Shown piece by piece: positions 1-9,240 of a stretch of DNA of 64,000 nt (position 1 is its first letter; every line of letters begins with the position of its first letter). The position numbers were made by a program, and so were the translations under genes. The notes beneath the pieces were generated by a model. That model had not been told where the DNA came from, did no database searches, and saw only the letters and a program-made list of their open reading frames with translations. Where the stretch lies: NCBI RefSeq assembly GCF_004337365.2, contig NZ_CP044016.1, positions 1,178,001 to 1,242,000 of the forward strand. The letters are read 5' to 3'. This DNA is from Rhizosphaericola mali. Its GTDB lineage: Bacteria; Bacteroidota; Bacteroidia; Chitinophagales; Chitinophagaceae.

Positions 1-1
1 A

Positions 2-3000
2 ACAGAACAATTTTCATATGATCCGACATTTGGGAAAGTAGCACAATACACTTCTTCTGATGGACGAATCACCAAATATACGTATGATGGATTTGCCAAC
101 CTTGTAACAATCGTTGTTCCCGATGGCTATACCATTTCTAGAACGCTTGGATGGGAATCGTCCACAGGACGCTACTCATTGAATGTTACAAGACCGGGAG
201 GAGGAAGCAACGTGAAAAGCTTTTATGATATATTAGGAAGAGATGTTCAGCAACAAATAACCGGATTTAATAATGCATCATTGATATCTGCGACAACTTA
301 CGATAGTTATGGTCGAACTTCAGCAACTGTCGCAGCTCATTATAGCAATGAGACGGCAGTAACAACATCCTATATATATGATGCTTACAGCCGACCAACA
401 AATATTAATAATGGGAGTAAATCTTTCGCATTTGGTTACTCTTCTAATAATGGAAATTATCAAGTTACAAGAACCAAAGGGTCTGGGCAAGCATCCTCTC
501 AAACTACAGATGCCACAGGAAAAGTGGTATCCGCCACAGATAATGGTGGTACCATAAATTATACATACAACAGTCAAGGTAAACTTTTGCAAACAAATGT
601 TAATGGCTCTATCTCCTCCTCATTTTCATATGATCCTTACGGAAATCGAACAAGTAGTAATGAGAGAAATGCGGGTAATTATACTTACACTTATGACGGT
701 TTTGGAGAAATTTTGACCCAAAAAGATCCATTAGGTCATACTACAACATTAACCTATGATGATTTTGGTCGCTTATCTACACGAGTAGGAAATGAGGGAA
801 CTAGTTCTTATACATATTGGTCGGATCCCACCACTGGATTTGCGAATGATAATATAGTTAGTATAAATGGTTTTGGTGGTGACGCCAAAGAATATACCTA
901 TGATATTAATAGACGTTTGAGTTCTGAAAAGGTTACAGTTGATGGAGCATCTTATACAACCTCATATTCATATGATATGTATGGAAATACAGTACAGGTC
1001 ACTTATCCCACAGGAACGACAATATCGAGAACATTTGATAATAACGGTATTGTTACTCAGATTAGTAAAGGTGCAGGAAGTGGTGCGACTATCCTTTTTA
1101 CGGCAACGGCTATGAATAGCCTAGGGAAATATACAGCATATTCTTTAGGGAATGGAAAAAGTTCTGCAGAAACATACAATCTTGCCACGGGTACACCAAC
1201 ACAATATGTAACAAATGGTATACAAAATTTAAACTTTACATTTGATGTTCAGACAGGTAATCTGACTGAACGTAAAGATGCTATTGCTAATTTAGATGAG
1301 ACTTTTACTTATGATAACCTCGACAGACTTACAGGGGTTAAATTAAACAATATTCAACAGCAGACTCTTACATATGATGGTCAAAGTGGTTCCACTTTGG
1401 GAAATATTGCATCTAAAACAGATGCTGGAAATTATACCTACCAAACAGACAAAGTCAATGCAGTGGCTTATATTACCAATCCTTCCGGAGCTACGGCTCC
1501 TCCAGCAGTAATCCCTACCACAGAACAAACAATCACATATACTGCATTTCAGAAGACCGCCACGGTCTCTGATAATGGTTATTTAGAAACGTATACTTAT
1601 GGATCAGATTTTCAAAGAATAAAAAGTGTTTTAACTCAAAACGGTAGCATATTAGAAACTAAATATTATTTGGGAGAATATGAAAAGCAGATCAAAGGAG
1701 GAGTTACCAATGATATCATCTATGTATCCAATGGCAATGGAATATTCGCCACTCTCGTGGGCTCGGCCATTTATTATACTTACAAGGATTATCTAGGTAG
1801 TCTTTTAACCGTAACTGATGGTTCTGGTAATGTGATTGCTTCCCAAAATTTCGATGCTTGGGGAAGAAAGCGTAATCCTGCAGATGGCTCATACGCGAAT
1901 ATTCCATCCACTAATCCCGTCTGGTTGTATAGAGGTTACAATGGACACGAACACTTAGATGAACTTGGATTAGTCAATATGAACGGACGAATGTATGATC
2001 CTGTACAAGGCAGAATGATGAGCCCAGACATCGAGATCACTTACCCTGAATATACCCAGTCATACAATGGTTACTCATATGCTTTAGACAATCCACTTAT
2101 TATGATAGACCCCACCGGATACAGTTTCTGGAGTTTTTTAGGAAAAGCTGGAAAAACTATATTAACAGGGGCTGAAGATTTAGGTGCGATGATAGGAACA
2201 GGAATTGTCGGATATGTTGGAGCCTCTTTGGAATCTGGAGGTCACTGGAATGTATCGGGATGGAATCATGATTGGTGGAAAGGGGCATTAACAAGCGATC
2301 TCATTGCTGGTGCAATAGCTGTGGATGTAATGTCATTCGGTGGCGGCTCAACTATTTTAGGTGCAGAAATACCAACGTTAACTTCTGTTTTTGGCACTAC
2401 TGCTGCGGGAACAGTAACTGCAGGAGCAAGTATAGCTTCAGGGGCGGCAACAGGGGTATTGGTTGGTTCTGCCTCCTCTTTTGTTGCAGATGGTTTTAAA
2501 TTTAATTGGAATGATCAGTTTGTAGCTACAACAACAGGCGCAATAACAGGAGCTTTTGGGTCGAATGGAATGTCTAAGTTTTTGTCAGCAAATATTTCAA
2601 ATACAATTTTTGGTGCACCTGGACTTTTAAAGTCATTGGCATCAAATACTATAGGCGGATTGTTGGCATCCACCACTGAGATGTTTGAAACTGGAGAAAG
2701 CTGGAATAGTGCATTTTCATTTAATTCAATAACAAATTCATTAGAGCAATCAACTGTTTCAAATTTTGCCCACAATGGTATAGGCGGTTTGCTTGGGGAT
2801 GAAGATAATCCCAATACTTTTATTCACAATAATTCCATAATTAATTTATTATCAAATTATTTTAGTTCAGCTACTAGTTATTCAATTGGAAACATAATGG
2901 CTAAACTTCCTTTTCTAAACGGCTTTGGAAATATAAATGCCTCAATTAATGGAATGTTCTCTGGAACTTCTTCTGGATGGTTGATGGACATGTTTGATCC

Positions 3001-3010
3001 GATGCAATAA
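2..3010 (+). CDS. RHS repeat protein, 3' part (runs in from left edge)
   Basis: The frame is open from base 2 with no stop or convincing start, so this is the C-terminal 1002 residues of a longer gene; the TTG at 179 is internal. Most of the protein is YD repeats (for example YTYDGFGE, FSYDPYGN), which in this family build a shell around a C-terminal effector. The core signature is visible near residues 660-705 as RMYDPVQGRMMSPD, then QSYNGYSYALDNPL and DPTGYS. The roughly 300 residues after it (from about base 2119) are the variable C-terminal region: Gly/Ala/Ser-rich with several hydrophobic stretches, and without any nuclease, deaminase or ADP-ribosyltransferase motif I can recognise. The next gene starts 2 nt after the stop, the place where an immunity gene is expected. 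Part of the variable region (about 2591-2720) recurs as a fragment at 36.47-36.62 kb. RHS identity is secure; the toxin role is inferred from family precedent. Confidence 0.9.
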   Translation, partial: TEQFSYDPTFGKVAQYTSSDGRITKYTYDGFANLVTIVVPDGYTISRTLGWESSTGRYSLNVTRPGGGSNVKSFYDILGRDVQQQITGFNNASLISATTYDSYGRTSATVAAHYSNETAVTTSYIYDAYSRPTNINNGSKSFAFGYSSNNGNYQVTRTKGSGQASSQTTDATGKVVSATDNGGTINYTYNSQGKLLQTNVNGSISSSFSYDPYGNRTSSNERNAGNYTYTYDGFGEILTQKDPLGHTTTLTYDDFGRLSTRVGNEGTSSYTYWSDPTTGFANDNIVSINGFGGDAKEYTYDINRRLSSEKVTVDGASYTTSYSYDMYGNTVQVTYPTGTTISRTFDNNGIVTQISKGAGSGATILFTATAMNSLGKYTAYSLGNGKSSAETYNLATGTPTQYVTNGIQNLNFTFDVQTGNLTERKDAIANLDETFTYDNLDRLTGVKLNNIQQQTLTYDGQSGSTLGNIASKTDAGNYTYQTDKVNAVAYITNPSGATAPPAVIPTTEQTITYTAFQKTATVSDNGYLETYTYGSDFQRIKSVLTQNGSILETKYYLGEYEKQIKGGVTNDIIYVSNGNGIFATLVGSAIYYTYKDYLGSLLTVTDGSGNVIASQNFDAWGRKRNPADGSYANIPSTNPVWLYRGYNGHEHLDELGLVNMNGRMYDPVQGRMMSPDIEITYPEYTQSYNGYSYALDNPLIMIDPTGYSFWSFLGKAGKTILTGAEDLGAMIGTGIVGYVGASLESGGHWNVSGWNHDWWKGALTSDLIAGAIAVDVMSFGGGSTILGAEIPTLTSVFGTTAAGTVTAGASIASGAATGVLVGSASSFVADGFKFNWNDQFVATTTGAITGAFGSNGMSKFLSANISNTIFGAPGLLKSLASNTIGGLLASTTEMFETGESWNSAFSFNSITNSLEQSTVSNFAHNGIGGLLGDEDNPNTFIHNNSIINLLSNYFSSATSYSIGNIMAKLPFLNGFGNINASINGMFSGTSSGWLMDMFDPMQ

Positions 3011-3012
3011 AC

Positions 3013-3735
3013 ATGAATTTTATGAACATGAGATTAGATCAATATAAATATATGTTTTTAATCTATCTTTTTATAGGTTGTAAATACGAGAAGATAATCC
3101 AAAAATGGCCCGATGACTTGCCATATAGTATTAGTGAAAGAGACAAGGTTGGAAAAGAAAGAAAATTTGCAAAACATTTTATACCAGAATATATCCAATT
3201 TCCAGTAGCGAAAGGTACAATCTATTTGAAAAAAATGATAAAGTTAAATGGATTAATTTGGATTCAACCCAATTACTATAGGCTTGGACGAGGATCTAGC
3301 CATCCAAAAGTTCAGATTGTATTTAAAGATTGGAAAGATATTACCCCTGATAATATTAGGCAATATTTGGTAATTAAACAGCCAAAAGAGGTGGATTCTG
3401 TTATAATGGCTATTCCATTACCAGACAGCCTCGGCGATTCAACCTGTTTTGTGAAAGATTCAGCTACTAATTCTTTTTGGAGGCTGCTAATTTCTAAAGG
3501 AAATATAAAAATATATGACAATTCAGCTTATGGGGTAGGGTATTTGTCGTCCTCTATAGTAAGGATTAATTTTGATGGGGATTCCACTATTCTTATTAAA
3601 AGTGTCTTTAATAAACAAAATCTTAAAAAGAAAATGGAAGAATTTATTACTAAAAGATATAATGAAAAAATAGACATGCATTTTAATACTATTACAGACA
3701 TACTTTTTTACATTATCAATAGAGAGAACACTTAA
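3013..3735 (+). CDS. Small lipoprotein behind RHS, candidate immunity protein
   Basis: This 240-residue protein is unrecognised by family. It has a short hydrophobic N-terminus ending in a lipobox-like LFIGC, so it is probably a lipoprotein, followed by a charged globular part with KWPDDLP near residue 33, NGLIWIQP near 80 and FWRLLI near 158. ATGs at 3013, 3022 and 3028 are all possible; 3022 matches the start of the near-identical copy at 39244. It begins 2 nt after the RHS stop, so it is almost certainly co-transcribed and perhaps translationally coupled. Position and the paralogues at 39.2-41.7 kb suggest an immunity protein for the RHS C-terminal toxin, which is inference only. An alternative is an RHS-associated surface lipoprotein with another role. 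Confidence 0.75.
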   Translation: MNFMNMRLDQYKYMFLIYLFIGCKYEKIIQKWPDDLPYSISERDKVGKERKFAKHFIPEYIQFPVAKGTIYLKKMIKLNGLIWIQPNYYRLGRGSSHPKVQIVFKDWKDITPDNIRQYLVIKQPKEVDSVIMAIPLPDSLGDSTCFVKDSATNSFWRLLISKGNIKIYDNSAYGVGYLSSSIVRINFDGDSTILIKSVFNKQNLKKKMEEFITKRYNEKIDMHFNTITDILFYIINRENT

Positions 3736-3948
3736 ATTCAAGTCTACCATTTTTCTCCAATTTTGGCTATATACTGAACTTTTTAAACAATATCTTTCCA
3801 TGTACGGCAGATGGATGGTATCTAGATAAATATGATAACTATCTGTTGTCCATTTATAAATTCCCTCCTTTATAACTTTTTGAGCAATATATAATAATTT
3901 TTTCCCACTTGAAGGGTAAATTTTAAATATTATGCGATTCATAAATCG

Positions 3949-4572
3949 TCTGGAATTACTTTAAGAGGAATCAAAAATGTCTTAGATTGTCTGACAACCA
4001 GAAAGTTTACTTTCAATTACATTATCCCCAATTGCCCCAATGGGTTTTCCGATTGGACGAATTACCGTAGCTCAACAATGTCTGGGCCAATCTTCAAAGG
4101 AGGTAAAGTTTATTTGAAGAACAATGTCAATATTGAAGGAGATATGTGGCTACATCTAATATATAAAAGGCTGGGCAGATATATGATATTCCCTATGAGA
4201 CTTCAACTTATAACCCATCCCTGGAATTATATTACAGCAAAGAACATTGATAGTTTTTTCCATGATTTTGGAATTTCTGATATTGATTCTGTTCGATTAG
4301 TGGATTATAGCAATACAGATCATAATAATAGATTAGCGGTGTTTGCTAAGAACGAATCTAAATTTTCAGATGATGAACTAAATGAATTTTTAGAAATTTT
4401 GGGAGGCGATTATGCTCAAATAGGTGATGAGTCAAAAAGAGCTACACTTGATATTAATAGTTTGAATGAAACCTTGCTAAAAATACTTGAGCGAAGAACA
4501 TTTATAAGCTCCTATAAGGAAGATAAAAAGAAATTCAGAGTCTTTCATAAGATAGCTAGATCAGAAGAATAG
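3949..4572 (+). pseudogene. Truncated and rearranged paralogue of the RHS-linked lipoprotein
   Basis: The frame is open from 3913 to 4572, with the first ATG at 4078 (164 residues). From there the protein follows the plan of the lipoproteins at 40.1 and 40.9 kb: MSGPIFKGGKVYLKN matches the MSRNYPISKGIIYLR block, and IDSVRLVDY matches IDSVKLFGI. Signal peptide and lipobox are missing. Just upstream, bases 3949-3975 are nearly identical to a piece of the 40.1-kb paralogue encoding ITLRGIK, a segment that belongs downstream of the matched block, so the order is scrambled. This looks like a 5'-truncated gene joined to a scrap of another family member. A short cytoplasmic product from 4078 is possible but unlikely to be functional. 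Confidence 0.6.
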
Positions 4573-4650
4573 ATTTGCTGGTACTTCTTTAAAAAGTACC
4601 ATGTGATAAATTCGGCCAAATGTAATATTACTTTGAATATGTGCTCTTAT

Positions 4651-5958
4651 TTATAAATCATTCATCTTTATCTGTAAAATTGGTCTTATATAAGTTACAT
4701 TATTGATTTGTTTTTTTAGCCTTCCCGCTGGAGGACAAAATGTGTACATGCCATTGTTCTGATAAATGGTTATTCCTTTTTTAGATACCGCGGCAAAGAC
4801 GTCCTCAAGTGTAGCATCTTGGCAGATGGCGGCGGAGATTTTACGATCTTTGGGTAGACAACTTACACTTTCTATAGTGAAGCCGTACCACCTTTCCATT
4901 TCTAACAGAAAGGTTCTGATGGATACGTTGTTATAATGACGCACAGTCTTTGTCCAGTTAAGGGCGGTGGTTGTTTCTAAGGAACTATAGGTAAAAGAAT
5001 CTCTTATTTTATTTTTTGCTTCATTTATATGATAAACTTCCATCATATTTTTACGCTGGGTCAAAGGTTTGCCTTTAGGCTCTTGCAATGTAGCGAGGGA
5101 TACCTCTCCATTTAAACGAACGGCTTTTGAATAACCATACTCAGATCGTACCATAAATTCTCCGCCATAGGTTAATATTTGGCTATTATAGTTTTCCAAT
5201 GCGAGCATTTTACCTCCATTATTTTCCGGGAACTTCACATATGCTTGTCCCTCCAGTCTGCAATAAATAACAGCGCTATCTTTAGGATTAATTAGATAAT
5301 GTAATTTAGATCCCCCATCTAATCTAATGTACAGACCACTCGGAAGGGAGATGATCACCTGCCTTTTTGGAGGGGTACTGATTGTAACAAAACTATTTTG
5401 GGGAAAATTAAAATGAACATTGGCGCGAATCGACAGTTTTAATATGCCTGTCGGTTGCTGAGAGAATTCAAGATTGTTGAAACGAAAGACGCCTCCGAGA
5501 AATTTGTTGTCTAACCTTTTTTGAAATAAATTTTTCATTTCTATATCACAGGCAAAATATTTTTGGTCCAGGTCACGATCGGGGGCAAGAATAGAACAGT
5601 TTTTCCCAATAAATACTTCGGGCTCTTGTTGCTCATTAAAATTATAATTAGAAAATAAAACCAATAAAATAACAAACAATCCCATGCAGGCACAAGACAA
5701 AAGAACACGTATTTTTTTTCGATAGGTCTTTTTTTGTCGTATTTGTCCTACAAGGCTTTCAATGTCTATATCTGAGGTCTTCGGCAAGCCGTCATTTTCA
5801 CTAAGACTTTGATTTTGCCATTTATCTAAGTGTTCCAAAATGGTATCGTCATCTTTTAGATGTCCTAACAAATCCAATTCACGCAACTCGGATGCCGTGA
5901 TGGTTCTTTTTAGGAGCTTGTCAAAAAGTATTTCTTTTCTTTTTTCAATCCAAGGCAT
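4651..5958 (-). CDS. FecR-family anti-sigma factor
   Basis: This 435-residue protein would hold its ECF sigma factor at the inner membrane until a TonB-dependent receptor signals. An N-terminal cytoplasmic segment of about 85 residues precedes one membrane helix (CACMGLFVILLVLFSNY), followed by a periplasmic FecR domain and a C-terminal DUF4974-like domain (ISAAICQDATLEDVFAAV) near residues 365-415. FecR ATG and sigma stop are separated by one base, so the two genes form one unit. It is longer than the usual 320-390 residues, mainly between helix and FecR core. The nearest receptor, at 10.6-13.8 kb, lacks the STN domain that usually talks to FecR, so the true partner is uncertain. Confidence 0.9.
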   Translation of the reverse strand: MPWIEKRKEILFDKLLKRTITASELRELDLLGHLKDDDTILEHLDKWQNQSLSENDGLPKTSDIDIESLVGQIRQKKTYRKKIRVLLSCACMGLFVILLVLFSNYNFNEQQEPEVFIGKNCSILAPDRDLDQKYFACDIEMKNLFQKRLDNKFLGGVFRFNNLEFSQQPTGILKLSIRANVHFNFPQNSFVTISTPPKRQVIISLPSGLYIRLDGGSKLHYLINPKDSAVIYCRLEGQAYVKFPENNGGKMLALENYNSQILTYGGEFMVRSEYGYSKAVRLNGEVSLATLQEPKGKPLTQRKNMMEVYHINEAKNKIRDSFTYSSLETTTALNWTKTVRHYNNVSIRTFLLEMERWYGFTIESVSCLPKDRKISAAICQDATLEDVFAAVSKKGITIYQNNGMYTFCPPAGRLKKQINNVTYIRPILQIKMNDL

Positions 5959-5959
5959 A

Positions 5960-6544
5960 TTACAAGGAATTTACAATTTCAATAATGGTGATCAGTGATA
6001 TTAGTCCCAATAACTGTTTTATTTTCATCGTAGCTCTTGACGCTTCGTTTTTTATGGTTTGTTTGGATAAATGAAGCATCGATGCAATCTCGTCATTGGA
6101 ATACCCCTGTTCATATTTAAGTTTAAATATTTTCTTTTCTCCTGGAGGTAGTTGCGCGATAGCTTTTTCCAAATGCTCTTGATATTCTTTGCTTAACAAA
6201 ATATCGTCCGCACCTAAATCACTTATTTTATGGTAGGCATTTAGAATAGAAACGGTATGGTCATGTTTTTGTCTGAGTCGGTATAAAGCAATCTTATGTA
6301 CCATCCCCAACATCAAGGCAATCGGTGTATCTTCATGAGCGAAATGCCCGCGTTTGTCCCATAATTTTTCCAGTAATTCAGATTTGATCGCATTAGACAA
6401 ATAACTATCCAAATTATCAAATCGGAGTAGATATTGGTCAATGATTGGCTTAAGGCTATGATAAATAGACCTCAATGCATTTTCATCTCCTTTCGATAAT
6501 TGTCGAAACAGTCGTCTCACTCTATATTTTTCATCCTCCTCCAT
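5960..6544 (-). CDS. ECF (sigma-70 family) RNA polymerase sigma factor
   Basis: This 194-residue protein directs RNA polymerase to a small regulon, normally that of a nearby SusC/SusD system. The region 2 helices are weak but present near residues 20-105. Region 4 is clear: LPPGEKKIFKLKYEQGYSNDEIASML followed by LSKQTIKNEASRATMKIKQLL near 130-178, a helix-turn-helix that reads the -35 element. A hydrophobic tail (LGLISLITIIEIV) ends the protein, which is common in this Bacteroidota subgroup. It is the first gene of a two-gene minus-strand unit with fecR. The upstream 340 bp to the divergent MauE-like gene must hold both promoters; I could not pick one with confidence. Confidence 0.9.
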   Translation of the reverse strand: MEEDEKYRVRRLFRQLSKGDENALRSIYHSLKPIIDQYLLRFDNLDSYLSNAIKSELLEKLWDKRGHFAHEDTPIALMLGMVHKIALYRLRQKHDHTVSILNAYHKISDLGADDILLSKEYQEHLEKAIAQLPPGEKKIFKLKYEQGYSNDEIASMLHLSKQTIKNEASRATMKIKQLLGLISLITIIEIVNSL

Positions 6545-6887
6545 TTTCTCCTACGCTTGTTTGGTCAAAAAATAGTGTTTTGAAAACACTGTGTAATAAA
6601 GGCAGTTACATATAGTCAAAATAAAAATTTAAAAAAAATTAGATTTTGACTGGTACGAAGGGCCTTTTTCTGCAATATATATGTGTAAGTAGGTAATTAA
6701 TCTGGAATGGAAACTGAATTTAAAGTTACAAAAAATGAACAGGTAAACGATCCTTAAAATATTATTTTATTGACCTAGATCATAGATAGGTAAAGACTTC
6801 GGTGGATATTATCGAAAAGGGTAAACTATTAAATAATAATTAAAAGTATGCAGCGCAAGCAAGTGTTTAAATATAAAAAAATGAATT

Positions 6888-7352
6888 ATGAAAAGAGAAA
6901 TTATAGTATACATTATTCGAGTATTACTACTGATCTTATTTCTGTATGCAGGTGTAGAAAAAGTATTTCGTATGGATAGTTTTTATCGGGATATGTCCAA
7001 TCAGCCGATAGTCAAAAGTTTAGTTCCAATAGTGACTTACATGGTTCCACTAGGAGAAATTATTGCAGCAGGGTTACTTGTTTTTGATAGAACAAAAAAA
7101 GCGGGACTATATATCAGTTGGTTATTGATGTCGGTATTTACGGGATATGTAGCACTTGTAGTGGCAGGAAAATTTCCCAGAAAGCCTTGTAGTTGTGGGG
7201 AGCTTATTAGTAAGCTCAGTTGGACAGAACATTTATTATTTAATCTATTTTTTTGGTTGCTAGCAACCGTAGGTATTTATCTAACCATGGCCGTGGGTAA
7301 GCATAAAGACAAACCAACAGAAGGGGAAATGGTCCGGATTTCCCGAGTCTGA
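6888..7352 (+). CDS. MauE/DoxX-family redox-associated membrane protein
   Basis: This 154-residue protein has four predicted membrane helices (near residues 7-22, 45-65, 72-95, 115-135). The marker motif is PCSCGELISKLSW at about 100-112, with cysteines 101 and 103 at the membrane face before the last helix, the usual pattern in Bacteroidota MauE-like proteins. Relatives supply or relay reducing equivalents to periplasmic thiol proteins. A small secreted peptide lies just downstream, and a thioredoxin-fold protein with a CGNC centre is encoded convergently at 7.8-9.2 kb, so a role in thiol redox on the outer side of the inner membrane is plausible. The substrate is unknown. Confidence 0.8.
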   Translation: MKREIIVYIIRVLLLILFLYAGVEKVFRMDSFYRDMSNQPIVKSLVPIVTYMVPLGEIIAAGLLVFDRTKKAGLYISWLLMSVFTGYVALVVAGKFPRKPCSCGELISKLSWTEHLLFNLFFWLLATVGIYLTMAVGKHKDKPTEGEMVRISRV

Positions 7353-7447
7353 TTTAATGGCGGATAGGTAGGCTAAAAATCGAGTCTACGATCTGATGAC
7401 TGGCCGGAAGGGGTTTATCATTATTTCATTTTTAAAAAAATAAGCAT

Positions 7448-7762
7448 ATGCTTACAATCAACAAAAACAGCAAAGCCCGCAGCGTCATCATGGCAGCGGC
7501 AGCAGTTCTTGCCATCGGCGGTGCCATGGCAAAGAGCATCCATATTCGTCCTGCGGCAGCAGAGACTTATTATGCAGTACAAACAGCAAGTGGGTTCACA
7601 TGGCTCACTGCATCGGAGCTTCCAGACAATGTTTCCTGTCAAGAAAACAATCCTAACACAGCATGTGAAGTTTTGTCAGATAATGGTTCAAGACCATCAG
7701 ACAATACAAAGCCCTCTGGAAGCAACTATCATTATTCCGACAATGGAAGTATCTACAAATAG
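7448..7762 (+). CDS. Small secreted DUF6520-like peptide
   Basis: This 104-residue product has an N-terminal signal-like segment (IMAAAAVLAIGGAMA) followed by a short mature part with two cysteines (SCQEN and ACEVL), a Trp-containing strand, and a Ser/Asn/Gly-rich tail. Size, export signal and the spaced cysteine pair resemble DUF6520 peptides of Bacteroidota, which often occur beside MauE-like genes. The function of that family is not established. It follows the MauE-like gene by 95 nt on the same strand. An overlapping +1 frame at 7509-7784 is a shadow. Confidence 0.65.
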   Translation: MLTINKNSKARSVIMAAAAVLAIGGAMAKSIHIRPAAAETYYAVQTASGFTWLTASELPDNVSCQENNPNTACEVLSDNGSRPSDNTKPSGSNYHYSDNGSIYK

Positions 7763-7799
7763 TAAATGCGTATATCTAAGTTAAAATAACCATAACGCA

Positions 7800-9236
7800 C
7801 TATTTGAGATATGGATCAATGATGGAAATCAGACTTACTCCTGAGTCAAACCTGGGGTCAATAGGTGTACTACCTATTGACCCTTTTGGACTGATAACTA
7901 TTAAAGTGGGATATTTATTAACATGGAATAATTTGATTACTTCTGCTTCCACGCCTAGAGCGTCGGTATAAAGATTTATGCTCGAGGGGGCTGTATAATC
8001 TCCGCTTTCTACACTATGTTTGAATTGAACATATTGTTTATCTATGGAAATGGATAAGAACTTTACTTTTTTACCTAAGTATTGCTTTTCAATTTTTTCC
8101 ATGACCGGTCTTAGTCTTCGACAATTTCCACAACCGGTGAACCAAAAATCTAAGACAACAACCGTATCTCGGTAATCAGATAGTCTATGATGGACGCCAT
8201 TTATATCTGGTAAGTCAAAATTATAAGCCATTTTTTCTGGCTTACAATAGTCAAGTTGTCTTTCTAGTAAAGATCTGAAAGGAGGAACTTTAATGAATGA
8301 TAATGCATCTTCTATTAATGGATATAAGTTAGTGTTAACGGATTCGGTTAAGAACTTACATAGTAAGGCATATTTAAGATAGGATGGCAATATTTTTTTC
8401 AGATAACGGTATTGGTCAGTAAGATTTGTGGATGTACTATTTTTATAGTCATAGCGATATTTATTGATGATGTAATTATATATAAGTCCAAAATATTGCA
8501 TGCCAGAATTTTCGTTATGTATGATTGAATTTATTTGCGCTTGGAAGCCGTCATTTTGGAAACCATCTATTTTCTTCTTACTGAAAAATAGATTAGCAAT
8601 TTGATATTTTGTCCCTTCACACGAGAGGAGTGCTAGAAGTTTTAGATAATTGTAGCTGTATGGGCTCAATTTATTTCTTCTATCGTTAATAAACGCCAAT
8701 TGTGCATTGCAAAGACTATCCATCGCAGTTACTTTATCATGATCCAAATTGGCAAATTTTGGAAACCGTTCTGTTTTAAATCGATTGCCCTGCGCCGTAA
8801 AATGTATATTGTAATTATATTTGGCAGATCCTACACCTTTCATTTGAATGGCGTAAGCCCTAGAATCGGTACGCTTATCTATTATCCTTATGGCATCTCC
8901 AGGCTCTGCAAGAAAATTTCCACCTATACCATCCGTTAAAACTTCCTTATTTCTGTATATAGTAATGGATATACTTACAGCAATATTGCTTTTGAATCTA
9001 AAATGATAATTATTTGAATCAGATATGTAATAGAAGTTTTCTGTAAAACTTGATTTAGTAAAAAACATTCCATATTTAGTTACCGTTAAAACTACACTAT
9101 CGTTTCTGTGGATATAATATTCAGAATTGCCAGAAATTTTAATCCAGTGACGATGCTTTTTTATAGTTGGATGTGTCGCATTTAGGATTATCATAGACCA
9201 AAATATACAGGTAAGAAAGCAATATAGGATTTTCAT
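7800..9236 (-). CDS. TlpA-like thiol-disulfide oxidoreductase
   Basis: This 478-residue exported protein carries a signal peptide (CFLTCIFWSMIILNA) and a long unassigned N-terminal part. The C-terminal thioredoxin fold, from about residue 330, has the active site FWFTGCGNC (Cys 369 and 372) and the cis-proline loop KYPTLIVISPKG near 440. In this architecture the protein acts in the periplasm, reducing or isomerising disulfides. It is the last gene of a SusC-SusD-TlpA operon, starting 4 nt after the SusD stop, so its substrate may be what the SusCD pair imports, or a cysteine-containing partner such as the DUF6520-like peptide encoded opposite. Confidence 0.87.
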   Translation of the reverse strand: MKILYCFLTCIFWSMIILNATHPTIKKHRHWIKISGNSEYYIHRNDSVVLTVTKYGMFFTKSSFTENFYYISDSNNYHFRFKSNIAVSISITIYRNKEVLTDGIGGNFLAEPGDAIRIIDKRTDSRAYAIQMKGVGSAKYNYNIHFTAQGNRFKTERFPKFANLDHDKVTAMDSLCNAQLAFINDRRNKLSPYSYNYLKLLALLSCEGTKYQIANLFFSKKKIDGFQNDGFQAQINSIIHNENSGMQYFGLIYNYIINKYRYDYKNSTSTNLTDQYRYLKKILPSYLKYALLCKFLTESVNTNLYPLIEDALSFIKVPPFRSLLERQLDYCKPEKMAYNFDLPDINGVHHRLSDYRDTVVVLDFWFTGCGNCRRLRPVMEKIEKQYLGKKVKFLSISIDKQYVQFKHSVESGDYTAPSSINLYTDALGVEAEVIKLFHVNKYPTLIVISPKGSIGSTPIDPRFDSGVSLISIIDPYLK

Positions 9237-9240
9237 AATT

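Noticed and set aside
3523-3942. 139-codon minus-strand frame opposite the first lipoprotein gene
   Set aside because: More than half lies antisense to a gene with an intact paralogue family; the remainder has no homology or start signal I can defend.
4580-4600. GGTACTT/AAGTACC hairpin as a terminator
   Set aside because: The stem is only 7 bp and no T-run follows on either strand, so it is too weak to call.
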